DNA of 64,000 nucleotides from contig CAWESU010000001.1 in NCBI GenBank assembly GCA_963811805.1, positions 2,666,001 through 2,730,000 on the forward strand, written 5' to 3'. This DNA is from DAHUXN01 sp963811805 (GTDB lineage: Bacteria; Acidobacteriota; Terriglobia; Acidiferrales; UBA7541). Of the stretch, positions 29,532 through 38,087 are shown one piece after another (the first letter of the stretch is position 1; each line of letters starts with the position of its first letter). The translations under genes and the position numbers were made by a program. The notes beneath the pieces were generated by a model that was not told where the DNA came from, did no database searches, and worked only from the letters and a program-made list of their open reading frames with translations.

Positions 29532-29586
29532 AAAAAAGGAGAGAGGCGCTCGGTAAGCACGCAAGCGCTAAGCTCACAAGCGCCTC
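29532..29586 (-). terminator. Intrinsic terminator on the minus strand
   Basis: Stem AGGCGCT (29544-29550) with AGCGCCT (29579-29585), a loop that can fold further, and a run of six U on the minus-strand RNA (A run at 29532-29537). It ends a minus-strand transcript from the short element at 29615-29668 and lies close to the end of the convergent secreted-protein gene. Confidence 0.55.
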
Positions 29587-29614
29587 CTCTTACTGCGTTA
29601 AGGTAACCTATACC

Positions 29615-29668
29615 TCACTGGATCACCTCCTTCTCGGCATGGATGCCGATGTCGACGAGATGTCGCAT
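29615..29668 (-). ncRNA. Short element with an extended Shine-Dalgarno / 16S-tail match
   Basis: On the plus strand 29618-29632 reads CTGGATCACCTCCTT, identical to the usual 3' end of bacterial 16S rRNA; on the minus strand it is a 15-nt perfect Shine-Dalgarno. Minus-strand reading gives a 17-codon frame (ATG at 29668, TGA at 29615-29617) that contains this sequence near its end, a perfect small hairpin (CGGCAT/ATGCCG) just before it, and an intrinsic terminator 30 nt after it. It could be a leader peptide, a ribosome-binding decoy RNA, or the RBS of a lost gene. No rRNA sequence beyond this tail is present. Confidence 0.35.
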
Positions 29669-29737
29669 GGGCCGAGCATACCGCGGTCCATAAAAGATTC
29701 CAGAAAAAAATTGTTTCGGTTACGAAGCTGATAAGGA

Positions 29738-29805
29738 TGAAACAAGTGGCTAGTGACTAGTGGCTAGAAAAACCTTCGTGATTCGATGAAACAAGTGGTC
29801 AGTGG
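29738..29805. repeat. Dispersed repeat cluster (copies 2 and 3)
   Basis: Variant copy from 29738 followed by reiterated gtggctagtgactag-type units, and an exact 19-bp copy at 29787-29805 of the repeat that overlaps the tsaE 3' end. The surroundings are otherwise non-coding. Confidence 0.7.
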
Positions 29806-29925
29806 TCAGCAAAAACTGAAGACATCGCGCGGGTGAAACGCGCGAAAGGAAACGCGCCCAGGGGGGCGCTGTTCTTTATGAATGCATCTCAGCGAGAATT
29901 TAGTGGCGTGCAGTTTCGGTGGATG

Positions 29926-30171
29926 TTAGTGGCGCAGACGCTGGAGGGCGTGCCAGAGGTCGACGAGAATGGGCCAGAGGATGGCGGCGCCGAGAAGGAT
30001 GGCGAAGAGGCGCCGGCGCGCGGCGGTGTTGAAGCGCGAGACGGCGTCAGGGCCGTGAAGTTCGCAGAAGCCGTCTTCGAGGGCGGGGCGCTGGCAGCGT
30101 TCGCCGGAGCGGCTGAGATGCAGGCACTGCGGCGCGGCGTTCGGCGACTGGATTGTGGGACGTGATTCCAT
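29926..30171 (-). CDS. Small Cys/His-motif membrane protein
   Basis: 81 residues from the ATG at 30171. The N-terminal half has a compact zinc-binding-like motif, CLHLSRSGERC then RPALEDGFCELH (C-x9-C-x8-C-x2-H), found in several short bacterial proteins as 'GERC..PAL....C..H'. One hydrophobic helix follows (LFAILLGAAILWPILVDLW). Upstream in-frame ATGs extend into a repeat-containing region and are less likely. Composition favours coding on this strand. Function unknown. Confidence 0.5.
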   Translation of the reverse strand: MESRPTIQSPNAAPQCLHLSRSGERCQRPALEDGFCELHGPDAVSRFNTAARRRLFAILLGAAILWPILVDLWHALQRLRH

Positions 30172-30200
30172 CGTGATGCTCGGTGCAACTGTCTCATAAG

Positions 30201-30220
30201 AGTGGCGAGATTTCATTAGG
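30201..30220. repeat. 20-bp direct repeat (copy 1; copy 2 at 30438-30457)
   Basis: agtggcgagatttcattagg occurs exactly at 30201-30220 and 30438-30457, 237 bp apart, each followed by a similar g(t/c)g(a/g)gcgg. Between them lies a GC-rich palindromic stretch around 30355-30380 (gacgggcgcggcaagcagcg), which looks like a REP-type element. The second copy ends 48 nt before the kinase start. Confidence 0.75.
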
Positions 30221-30505
30221 GTGAGCGGTTGGAGCGCGCGAAAGGAAATATCTATTGGGCAAGTCGTGTTGTTGGAGCTGAAGCCCGCTGCCGACGGCGC
30301 GCAAGCCACGACGGGCAGGCCTTCCTGCGGCGGGCAAGCTCGGGATGACGCGACGGGCGCGGCAAGCAGCGCCCCTACGAAAATGCAGACCTGCACGGCC
30401 GAGAGTCTGTGCCATGAATGGCGCCATGCGGCACAACAGTGGCGAGATTTCATTAGGCTGGGCGGCGTTGACGGGGGTGCGGGGACAAACTAAGATGTGC
30501 GCCTC

Positions 30506-32764
30506 ATGACGGATACTTCTTCGCTGGTCGGACAGACGGTCGGGCATTACTCCATTCTCAAACAACTGGGCGCGGGCGGAATGGGCGTGGTGTATGAGGC
30601 GCAGGATTCGCAGCTGGGGCGGCGCGTGGCGCTGAAATTCCTTCCGCCGGAGATGGCCCAGGACAGCCAATTGCTGGAGCGCTTCCAGCGCGAGGCGCGC
30701 GCGGCTTCGTCGCTCAATCATCCCAACATCTGCACCATTCATGCAATCGAGCAGCACGAGCGGCGGCACTTCATCGTGATGGAGTTGCTGGAAGGGGAGA
30801 CGCTGGCGCAGAAAATGAATGGGCATCCGATGGAAATGGAGAGGCTGCTGCGGCTGTCGATTGAGATTGCGGATGCATTGGAATCGGCGCACGCGAAAGG
30901 CATCGTTCACCGGGACATCAAGCCCGCGAATCTGTTTCTGACGGAGCGCGGGCAGGTGAAGATTTTGGATTTCGGCTTGGCGAAGATCGGCGGAAGCGAA
31001 ACGGCGCACGGAGCCTCGTTTGCGCAGGCGGAGACGATGCTTTCGAGCCACAACCTTACTTCGCCGGGGTCGGCGCTGGGCACGGTGTCGTATATGTCGC
31101 CGGAGCAGGCGCGCGGGCACCTGGTGGACGCGCGAACGGATATTTTTTCGACGGGCACGGTGCTGTATCAAATGGCGACGGGAGCGCTGCCGTTTCAGGG
31201 AGACACCACGGCGGTGATTTTCGATGCGATTTTGAACAGAGATCCGAAGCCAGCGGCGGAGCTGAATCCGTCGCTGCCCGGCGATTTTGTGCGCATCCTG
31301 GAGAAGACGCTGGAGAAGGACCGCACGCTGCGATGCCAGACGGCCACGGAGCTGAAGACGGACCTGAGCCGGCTGAAGCGCGATTTGGAGTCTGGGAAAC
31401 GGCGCGCGAAGGAGAAGCACGAGTCGGATCCGGGCGTGCCGAAGCCGATGGGAAAATCGGTGGCGGTGCTGTATTTCGAGAATTTGAGCGGCTCGAAAGA
31501 GGATGAATATTTGCGGGACGGGATTACCGAGGATGTGATCACGGAGCTTTCGAAGATCCGCGGGCTGAACACGTTTTCGCGGCCGACGGTGCTCGCGTTC
31601 CGCGACAAGCCGGTGACGCCGGCGCAGATCGGGCAGCAGCTGGGCGCGGCGTATGCGCTGACAGGGACTTTGCGGCGCTCGGGCGCGCGGCTGCGCATCA
31701 ACGCGCAACTGGTGGACACGCGCACGGATTTTCCGCTGTGGTCGGAGCGCTTCGACCGCGAGATGAAAGACGTGTTCGAAGTGCAGGACGAGATGGCGCG
31801 GAAAATCGCGGAGGCTTTGCGGGTGACGCTTTCGCCGCAGGAGCTGGAGGCGCTGGCGGTCAAGCCCACGGAAAGCTTGCAGGCGTACGATCTGTATTTG
31901 CGCGGGAAAAGATACGCGCGGCGGCAGACGCGGCAGGATTTGGAGTTCGCGCTGCAGATGTTTGAAAACGCGGTGGCGATGGACCCGGCGTTCGCGCTGG
32001 CGCATGCGGCGTGCGCGAATGCGTGCGCGATGTTCTACAGCAACTACAGCCGCGATCCGGTGTGGGTGGAACGCGCGCGGGAGGCTTCGGGCAAAGCGGT
32101 GGCGTTGCGATGGGACTTGCCCGAAGTGCAGGTGAGCCAGGCGTGGGTGCTCTACGCGGCGGAACTGCACGACGAAGCGGTGCGCATGGTCAGAAAAGCC
32201 ATCGAGCGCAAGCGCGACTGCGAGGGCGCCTACTACATGCTGTGTCGCGCGCTGTTCGCGGCCGGACGCTATCAGGAAGTGCTGGACGTGGCGGAAGCGG
32301 CCATCGAAGCGAGCGGCGAAGACTACAACGTGTATGTGCCGATCATGAATTCCCTGGGCGCCATGGGGAAGGAAGAGGCAAGACGGAACATGGCTCACCG
32401 CGTGATCGTGGCGCTCGAAAACCACTTGAAACAAGTGCCGGAGGATGCGCGCGCGCGCGTCCTGCTTGGCGCGAACTATGCCGATTTGGGGCGCGTCGAG
32501 GATTCGCTGCGCGAACTCAACCTGGCGGTTACTTTGCGCGCGAATGAGGCGTCGATTCTTTACAACGCGGCGTGCGTGTATTGCGGGCTGAAACGAAAGG
32601 CGGAGGCGCTCGATGCGCTGCGCAAAGCGTGGGAAGCAGGGTTCAGGGACGCGGTGTGGGCGCGACGCGATCCGGACCTGAGCTTGCTTCACGGCGATCC
32701 AGATTTTGAACGGCTCTACCCTGAGAAACCCGCTGCGGCAGCGCCGGCGTCCAGTTCCCACTAA
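30506..32764 (+). CDS. Ser/Thr protein kinase with TolB-like and TPR domains
   Basis: 752 residues from the ATG at 30506. Kinase domain about 8-270: ILKQLGAGGMGVVYEAQD (glycine loop), VALKFLPPE (Lys), IVHRDIKPANLFL (catalytic loop), ILDFGLAKI (DFG), GTVSYMSPEQARG (activation segment). Residues ~315-450 form the TolB/FlgO-like domain common in this kinase class (KSVAVLYFENLSGSKEDEYL, GITEDVITELSKI). The remainder is TPR repeats. No membrane helix is visible, so it is probably cytosolic. This architecture is expanded in Acidobacteriota; the substrate is unknown. It starts a co-directional run with the VWFA and cyclase-like genes. Confidence 0.93.
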   Translation: MTDTSSLVGQTVGHYSILKQLGAGGMGVVYEAQDSQLGRRVALKFLPPEMAQDSQLLERFQREARAASSLNHPNICTIHAIEQHERRHFIVMELLEGETLAQKMNGHPMEMERLLRLSIEIADALESAHAKGIVHRDIKPANLFLTERGQVKILDFGLAKIGGSETAHGASFAQAETMLSSHNLTSPGSALGTVSYMSPEQARGHLVDARTDIFSTGTVLYQMATGALPFQGDTTAVIFDAILNRDPKPAAELNPSLPGDFVRILEKTLEKDRTLRCQTATELKTDLSRLKRDLESGKRRAKEKHESDPGVPKPMGKSVAVLYFENLSGSKEDEYLRDGITEDVITELSKIRGLNTFSRPTVLAFRDKPVTPAQIGQQLGAAYALTGTLRRSGARLRINAQLVDTRTDFPLWSERFDREMKDVFEVQDEMARKIAEALRVTLSPQELEALAVKPTESLQAYDLYLRGKRYARRQTRQDLEFALQMFENAVAMDPAFALAHAACANACAMFYSNYSRDPVWVERAREASGKAVALRWDLPEVQVSQAWVLYAAELHDEAVRMVRKAIERKRDCEGAYYMLCRALFAAGRYQEVLDVAEAAIEASGEDYNVYVPIMNSLGAMGKEEARRNMAHRVIVALENHLKQVPEDARARVLLGANYADLGRVEDSLRELNLAVTLRANEASILYNAACVYCGLKRKAEALDALRKAWEAGFRDAVWARRDPDLSLLHGDPDFERLYPEKPAAAAPASSSH

Positions 32765-32889
32765 ATTTAACGACGCAATGCGGCCGGGGCGGAGAAACTG
32801 CGGCGGCTTGCATCGCGTCTACTAGGTTACCTCGCACGATACTGCTTAGAGAAGAGCCGGGAGTCAACGCGGAGGAGGCGAGTCGAGTG

Positions 32890-33951
32890 ATGTGGAATAG
32901 CGTGCGACTCGGCAGTTTTCTGGTAGTGGGACTGATGTGCGGGGCGGCAGCTTCAGCGCAAACGCAGCCGCCGGCGGCGCCGCAGGCCGGCGCCGCAGTG
33001 CAAGCGGGCGGACCGATGACCCTGGACGTTGAAGTGGCGGAGAAGTCCGGGGAGCCCATCGGGGACCTTCAGCAACAAGACTTCACACTGCTGGATAATA
33101 ACGAACCGCAGAAGATCACTTCGTTTCAGGTGGTGAACGGGCGTGAAGCACCTATCGAGGTGATCCTGGTCATCGATGCGGTCAACGCTCCTTTTCGAAA
33201 TGTCGCGTACGAGCGAGTGCAGATCGAGAAATTCCTTCGCGACGAAGGAGGGAACCTCGCGTACCCGATGGCCGTTACCGTGTTCACGGACCAAGGCGTA
33301 CAGGTTGTGGGAGGCTTCGTAAGCGATGGCAACGCGCTTAGCGCCGCGCTGGACAAGACCAACATAGGCCTTCGCGATATGGGCGCTGCGGCGGGGTATT
33401 ACGGCGCGGCGGAACGGTTGCAGAGTTCGGTGGGAGCGATGCACGTACTTGTTGGGAGCGCAGCGAAGCGTCCGGGGCGCAAGCTGATCATTTGGGTTTC
33501 TCCTGGCTGGCCGCTGCTGTCCGGTGTGCGAACCACGCTCGACACGAAGCAGGAGCAGCAGGTGTTCGGGGATATTGTGGGCCTGTCGACGGAACTCCTG
33601 CGGGGGCGCATCACGGTCTACAGCATCGATCCGGTGGGTCCAAACGGATCGGTGAATGCGGATTGGGATTACGGGTATTACCTGAAAGCCGTGACCAAAC
33701 CCGGCCAGGTACACTTTGGCAACCTAGGGCTGCCGGTGCTGGCGGTGCAGAGCGGCGGCGTGGCTTTCAGTTTCACGAATGGAATCGCCGACCGGCTGCA
33801 CAAGTGCCTCGCGGATGTGGCGCCCTACTATGAGATTTCTTTTGACCCACCCCCGGCCAAGAGCCGGGATGAATACCACCACCTGGAAATCAAAGTGGCG
33901 AAACCCGGGCTGATTGCGCGGACGCGTCAAGGGTATTACGCGCAACCGTGA
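32890..33951 (+). CDS. Secreted VWFA-related protein
   Basis: 353 residues from the ATG at 32890 (the GTG at 32887 is also possible). Signal peptide to Ala-Ser-Ala-Gln, a Pro/Ala-rich stretch, then the typical opening MTLDVEVAEKSGEPIGDLQQ 'QDFTLLDNNEPQKITSF' of acidobacterial VWFA-related proteins. The VWA domain proper (about 95-300) contains 'VILVIDAVNAPF' where a full MIDAS would read D-x-S-x-S; the Ser positions are not conserved, so metal binding may be lost. The C-terminal 'YYEISFDPP ... HHLEIKVAKPGLIARTRQGYYA' is characteristic. Function unknown; exported. Confidence 0.85.
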   Translation: MWNSVRLGSFLVVGLMCGAAASAQTQPPAAPQAGAAVQAGGPMTLDVEVAEKSGEPIGDLQQQDFTLLDNNEPQKITSFQVVNGREAPIEVILVIDAVNAPFRNVAYERVQIEKFLRDEGGNLAYPMAVTVFTDQGVQVVGGFVSDGNALSAALDKTNIGLRDMGAAAGYYGAAERLQSSVGAMHVLVGSAAKRPGRKLIIWVSPGWPLLSGVRTTLDTKQEQQVFGDIVGLSTELLRGRITVYSIDPVGPNGSVNADWDYGYYLKAVTKPGQVHFGNLGLPVLAVQSGGVAFSFTNGIADRLHKCLADVAPYYEISFDPPPAKSRDEYHHLEIKVAKPGLIARTRQGYYAQP

Positions 33952-34123
33952 GCGACGAGTAGCGCCGCATCGGGCCGAAAGAGCACGCTGGCTCAGAGGC
34001 TGGGCCGCAGGACAAACTTCCTCTGTGGGAGTCGTTAAGTGATTGGGCAACGGGGGCGGCGGTAGGCGGGCGGGGCGCGGGCGCATTCTGCTAAAGTCGA
34101 AAAGAAGCGCCAGATAGTCTCCC

Positions 34124-36592
34124 ATGCCGGAAACGACCACCGCATCGGCTGCCCGGCCGGCTCGCTTGAAGCTTGAGCCGTATAGGGCTGAACTGCGTCT
34201 GGGCTCGCTCACACCTGGCATCGACAATATTCATTACGATGTATATTTGAGTCCGCGCTTTTTGGAGATGGCGCGGCAGTATCTCTCCGTGGCGGTGCGC
34301 AACGCCGCGAACCTGCAGAAATTTTTCGGGCGCGACTCGCGGCACTCACGGCCGCCGGATTCGGCGCAATTCCGCAAACTGCTGACCGACCTGCTGCAAT
34401 CGGGCATCACGCGCGCGCAGTTCGAAAAAAACATCGAATACGACCTGCTGTTCCGACTGGCGTTGCTGAAATTTTTCATTCAGGAGATCGGCAGCGAATT
34501 CGCGAGCCTGATTGTGGAGTGCAAGGAGGACATTCGCGCGCGCGGCGCCGTGTTCGAGCACAGCGAGCAGGCGCACGTGAAACGCGCGCAGATCGCCGAA
34601 CTACAGTCGAATCGCAAGGCCATCGCCAGGCGCGTGGGGCAGTCGCTGTTTCACATGCTGAAGGAATTGGATGAAACGGTGCTGGCGAAGGCGCGGCGAG
34701 CGCTTTTCGGCGAGGAGTTCACGGAATTTTACGACCTGCTGACGAACCGGCTGCTGTTCGTCGAAAACGGCAGCGATGATTATTTGTTTCTGGAACATTA
34801 CATTCTGCTGGGGAATTTCTTACAGGACCCGGATCGCTTCGAGAATTTCGACGCGCTGCTGATCGATTTCCTGCGCGACTTCGTGATCACGGATGCGAAT
34901 TCGCAGGAGCTGCGGCAGGCACAGGAAGCGTATGGAAAATTGGTGGAGCAGGCGCTGGCGAAACGATCGGAGCTGGCGAAACTGGAAGAAGAGCAGGAAG
35001 AAGTTCTGCGCAAAGTGGGCGGAAGCGATAGTTTTTTGCCAGGGATTTTCAAGCGGCGCGGCGGCGCGGAATCGGAGATGAATCTGGCGGTGCTGCGGCG
35101 CCGGCAGGCGGACCTGGAATTCAAGCTGGCGGAGATCAGTCCGGAGCTGGAAGCGGCGAAGCAGAAGGTGGACTTTCTTACCGAGGAATTTCGCAACCGG
35201 CTGGGCGATTATTTGAACGAACCGCAGAATGCGCGGAGGCTTTTCGATCCGTCGGCGACGGGCGGGCAGAGCGGTGACGCGGAAGTGCGCGAGCGGCTGC
35301 TTGGAGAGTGGCATCACCGGCTGGAAGAGAAGGATTTGCTGGGCTACGTGCTGGCGAGCTACGAGGTTTGCAATTTGTCGAATGATTTTTGTCCGCCGGT
35401 GCACTTGCAGCAATTGCGGCGGGCGCTGCTTTCGCGCGACGAGCTGAAGCGCGTGGAAAAAGTACTGAGCCAGTTTCCGGCGCGGAATTTTTCGCTGAAG
35501 CGCATCGAAGAGGCGTCAAAGGCGCTGAAGCGCTATTCGCAGGAAGAGTCGAAAGCGGCGGCGCTGCGGTTCGCGCAGGACCTGATGCGGCTGCGGCGCG
35601 ACCGGCGGAATTATCATCATGTGGCGGCGCTGCTGGAAAAAATCAACCTGGTGCGTTCGGACCGGCAGCGGGAGCTTTCGCGAGCGAACAATAGCCTGTA
35701 CGAATTTGTGTTTCCAGATGAGCGCGGCGAGACCGAAGATCCGGTGGTTTCGCATACGGTGATCAAGGCGGACGTGCGCGGGTCGACGGAAATTACCAAA
35801 GATTTGCTGGCGCGCGGGCTGAATCCGGCTTCGCATTTCAGCCTGACGCTGCATGAGCCGGTGAAGAAACTGTTGGAGCGGCACGGAGCGGCGAAAGTTT
35901 TCCTGGAAGGCGACGCGATTATTCTGGCGATTTACGAAACGGAGTCGAACCGCACGAACCAGCGCGCGGTGGCCAAGGCCTGCGTGCTGGCGCGGGAGAT
36001 AATCGAAGTGACGCAGGCGTATAACGCGAAGGCGGAGGCGAGCAACTTGCCGCGGCTGGAATTGGGCGTGGGCGTGGCGTTTCAGAATTCGGCGCCGTCG
36101 GTGTGGTCCGACGGCGACTCGAAAATCATGATTTCGAAGGCGCTGAATTTGTCGGACCGGCTTTCGAGCTGCTCGAAAGTGGCGCGGCGATTGATGGACA
36201 AGAACCCTTCGCCCTTCCGTGTGTTCGCGGTGCAGACGCTGATTGTGGAAGGCGCGGCGGAAGAAGAAGGCGACGAACTGCTAATGCGGTTCAACATGAA
36301 CGGGATTGAGTTGAACGAAGAAGGATTCCAGAAATTGACGAGCGAGATTTCGCTGTTTCCGCTCGAAGGAAGTTTCCCGATGCCTTGGGGGAAGGACCGC
36401 GCGCAGTTGTACTATGGCGAATTGCCGTTGGGCGATGCGCTGGAGCCGATCGTGGTGCGGCGCGGAATGACGCGCGCATTGCTGGCGGGCGGAAAAATCG
36501 GGGAGCCGACCAGCCGGCCGTATTTTGAAGTTTGCGTGAACACGAAATTGCTGGAGCTGGCGAGGAAGAAGGTTGCCGCGTCGAAGCGGTGA
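34124..36592 (+). CDS. Large cytosolic protein with a C-terminal class III nucleotide-cyclase-like domain
   Basis: 822 residues. The N-terminal ~530 residues are helical and without known motifs, with a strong coiled coil at about 265-370 (KRSELAKLEEEQEEVLRKV). From about 545 a class III cyclase fold can be traced: HTVIKADVRGSTEITKDLLA (first metal Asp, normally F-A-D-I-R-G), 'AAKVFLEGDAIILAI' (second Asp), LELGVGVAF, and KALNLSDRLSS, which keeps the transition-state Asn and Arg in N-x-x-x-R. A further ~130 residues follow. No membrane helix or known sensor domain is seen. Whether it makes cAMP or cGMP is open. Co-directional with the VWFA gene. Confidence 0.6.
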   Translation: MPETTTASAARPARLKLEPYRAELRLGSLTPGIDNIHYDVYLSPRFLEMARQYLSVAVRNAANLQKFFGRDSRHSRPPDSAQFRKLLTDLLQSGITRAQFEKNIEYDLLFRLALLKFFIQEIGSEFASLIVECKEDIRARGAVFEHSEQAHVKRAQIAELQSNRKAIARRVGQSLFHMLKELDETVLAKARRALFGEEFTEFYDLLTNRLLFVENGSDDYLFLEHYILLGNFLQDPDRFENFDALLIDFLRDFVITDANSQELRQAQEAYGKLVEQALAKRSELAKLEEEQEEVLRKVGGSDSFLPGIFKRRGGAESEMNLAVLRRRQADLEFKLAEISPELEAAKQKVDFLTEEFRNRLGDYLNEPQNARRLFDPSATGGQSGDAEVRERLLGEWHHRLEEKDLLGYVLASYEVCNLSNDFCPPVHLQQLRRALLSRDELKRVEKVLSQFPARNFSLKRIEEASKALKRYSQEESKAAALRFAQDLMRLRRDRRNYHHVAALLEKINLVRSDRQRELSRANNSLYEFVFPDERGETEDPVVSHTVIKADVRGSTEITKDLLARGLNPASHFSLTLHEPVKKLLERHGAAKVFLEGDAIILAIYETESNRTNQRAVAKACVLAREIIEVTQAYNAKAEASNLPRLELGVGVAFQNSAPSVWSDGDSKIMISKALNLSDRLSSCSKVARRLMDKNPSPFRVFAVQTLIVEGAAEEEGDELLMRFNMNGIELNEEGFQKLTSEISLFPLEGSFPMPWGKDRAQLYYGELPLGDALEPIVVRRGMTRALLAGGKIGEPTSRPYFEVCVNTKLLELARKKVAASKR

Positions 36593-36670
36593 ATCAGGCT
36601 CACCCTTATCCTTGACCCTGACATTCGATCCCCCTTGACTGCGACGTGGCCTTGCTTCAGGAATTCACCG

Positions 36671-36676
36671 TATAAT
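36671..36676 (+). promoter_or_regulatory. -10 box of the tRNA-Sec gene
   Basis: A perfect TATAAT ends 6 nt before the tRNA 5' end as drawn. I see no good -35 hexamer at 16-18 nt upstream. The distance is short, so the primary transcript may begin at or very near the mature end. Confidence 0.35.
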
Positions 36677-36682
36677 TCGGGC

Positions 36683-36781
36683 GGAGGCGAAAATGGTCCG
36701 GTGACTGTCCCGGCCTTCAAAGCCGGCGATTCGGCTCTTCGCGAGTCGAATGGTGGGTTCGACTCCCACACGCTTCCGCCA
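36683..36781 (+). tRNA. selC: tRNA-Sec (anticodon UCA)
   Basis: 99 nt, with the anticodon loop CTTCAAA (anticodon TCA, reading UGA) on a CCGGC/GCCGG stem, a very long variable arm (ATTCG...CTC-TTCGC-GAG...CGAAT), the T arm GTGGG-TTCGACT-CCCAC and an encoded CCA end. The acceptor pairs GGAGGCG with CGCTTCC (one G-U) before the discriminator G. The long variable arm and extended acceptor-T helix are specific to selenocysteine tRNA. The organism should therefore make selenoproteins; no selA, selB or selenoprotein gene is visible here. A partial degenerate copy lies 8.3 kb upstream at 28387. Confidence 0.93.
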
Positions 36782-37085
36782 ACTATTTAATTCGAAACCC
36801 TTTGCCCCGTCGGTTGTGTTCCAATTGGCACCTTTGTTCCAATTGGACGCTCCAACAGGGAATCCGGAACGGCGGCAATGTCCGACCTCCGTCCACCGAT
36901 CAGATGAGCTGTCAGAGACGCCGGAGAACTATTAACCGATTGAGTTCTTATTGTGCACAAAACTCCCGGAGACTCGGCCTGATTGTTAAAATTGATCGGG
37001 GTCAAATGTAAAACGTCAGTTGGCGACTGACCAAGCTGTGCGCCTACTTTCTTGTCTCACCCCAAACGATGCACCGGAGAGATTT
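36782..37085. other. Intergenic region upstream of the c-di-GMP/TonB cluster
   Basis: About 304 nt. It contains two closely spaced copies of tgttccaattgg (near 36818 and 36835), each with the palindrome ccaattgg at its end, 17 bp apart and so on nearly the same face of the helix. They are candidate binding sites for a regulator of the cluster that begins at 37086. Convincing -35/-10 hexamers could not be fixed. Confidence 0.35.
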
Positions 37086-38087
37086 ATGTCCGAATCGAAC
37101 AGGAAGCCCACACTTCTGATCGCCGATGATGACGAGGCAAATCGCGATCTCTTGTCCGGCTTGCTCAACGCAGAAGGCTACCAAGTTACCTGCGTCAGCA
37201 ACGGAGAGGAGGCGCTTCGAGTCATCAAGAATGAGTCGATAGACTTGGCCCTGCTCGACGTGATGATGCCTGGCAAATCAGGGTTTTCCGCATGCCTTGC
37301 CATCAAGGCTGAGCCGAAAACGCGCCTCATACCCGTCGTTTTGGTCACGGGGTTAACGAGTTCGGATGATCGCATTCAGGGGATCATGTGTGGAGCCGAC
37401 GATTTTCTCAGCAAGCCTATAAACAAGCATGAGCTGCTTGCTCGTGTGCATTCGCTTCTTCGTCTGAAGGAGTTCACCGACGAGCTCGAGAATGCTGAGA
37501 CGGTTTTGTTCAGTCTGGCCTTGAGCATCGAAGCTAAGGATCCCTACACCGAAGGGCATTGCGAGCGTTTATCGAAATATTGCGTCACCATGGCAGAGCG
37601 TCTCCAACTGCCCGACGAAATGCGCGTGGCTTTGCGTCGAGCAGGGATCGTTCACGACATCGGCAAAATAGTTGTGCCGGAGCACATTTTGGTCAAGCCG
37701 GGCCCGCTGACGGAGGAAGAGTGGAAAATCATGAAGCAGCATCCTCTTGTTGGCGAGCGGATCTGTTCTCCATTGAAATCCTTTCGTCTGGTTTTGCCGG
37801 CCATTCGCCATCATCACGAAAAGCTCGACGGGTCGGGATATCCCGACGGACTCGTCGGCGACCAAGTTCCGCTGAGCGCCCGAGTTCTGCAGACCGTCGA
37901 CGTCTATGATTCGTTGACCACCGACCGCCCTTACCGCAAGGCCCTTCGCCCGCCAGACGCTCTCGGAATCATGCGAGAGGAAGTGAGTCGCGGGTGGTGG
38001 GACAGTTCGTTGGTAGACGAGCTTGAAGCGTTCGTGACCGGATCGGCCCCTCATTTGGCGGGAGCCGGGATCAAGAATGAACGGTAG
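37086..38087 (+). CDS. REC-HD-GYP response regulator (c-di-GMP phosphodiesterase)
   Basis: 333 residues from the ATG at 37086, with GGAGAG 7 nt upstream. REC domain about 8-125 (LLIADDDEANRDLLSGLL; phosphoacceptor Asp in LALLDVMMPGKSG; Lys in FLSKPINKHEL). HD-GYP domain about 150-325: HCERLSKYC, AGIVHDIGKIVVPEHIL (HD) and HHEKLDGSGYPDGL (GYP), i.e. the full metal-binding and signature sets. RpfG-type proteins of this build hydrolyse c-di-GMP. Its 3' end overlaps the TonB receptor gene by 11 nt, so it is translated with the receptor-YfiR-kinase cassette and is likely phosphorylated by that kinase. Confidence 0.94.
   Translation: MSESNRKPTLLIADDDEANRDLLSGLLNAEGYQVTCVSNGEEALRVIKNESIDLALLDVMMPGKSGFSACLAIKAEPKTRLIPVVLVTGLTSSDDRIQGIMCGADDFLSKPINKHELLARVHSLLRLKEFTDELENAETVLFSLALSIEAKDPYTEGHCERLSKYCVTMAERLQLPDEMRVALRRAGIVHDIGKIVVPEHILVKPGPLTEEEWKIMKQHPLVGERICSPLKSFRLVLPAIRHHHEKLDGSGYPDGLVGDQVPLSARVLQTVDVYDSLTTDRPYRKALRPPDALGIMREEVSRGWWDSSLVDELEAFVTGSAPHLAGAGIKNER

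Noticed and set aside
29618..29632. A remnant 16S rRNA gene
   Set aside because: Only the last ~15 nt match; no other conserved 16S segment and no spacer or 23S sequence follows.
30194..32761. An 855-codon open frame antisense to the Ser/Thr kinase gene
   Set aside because: Arg/His/Gln-rich translation typical of antisense frames in GC-rich DNA; the sense strand has a full kinase with all motifs.
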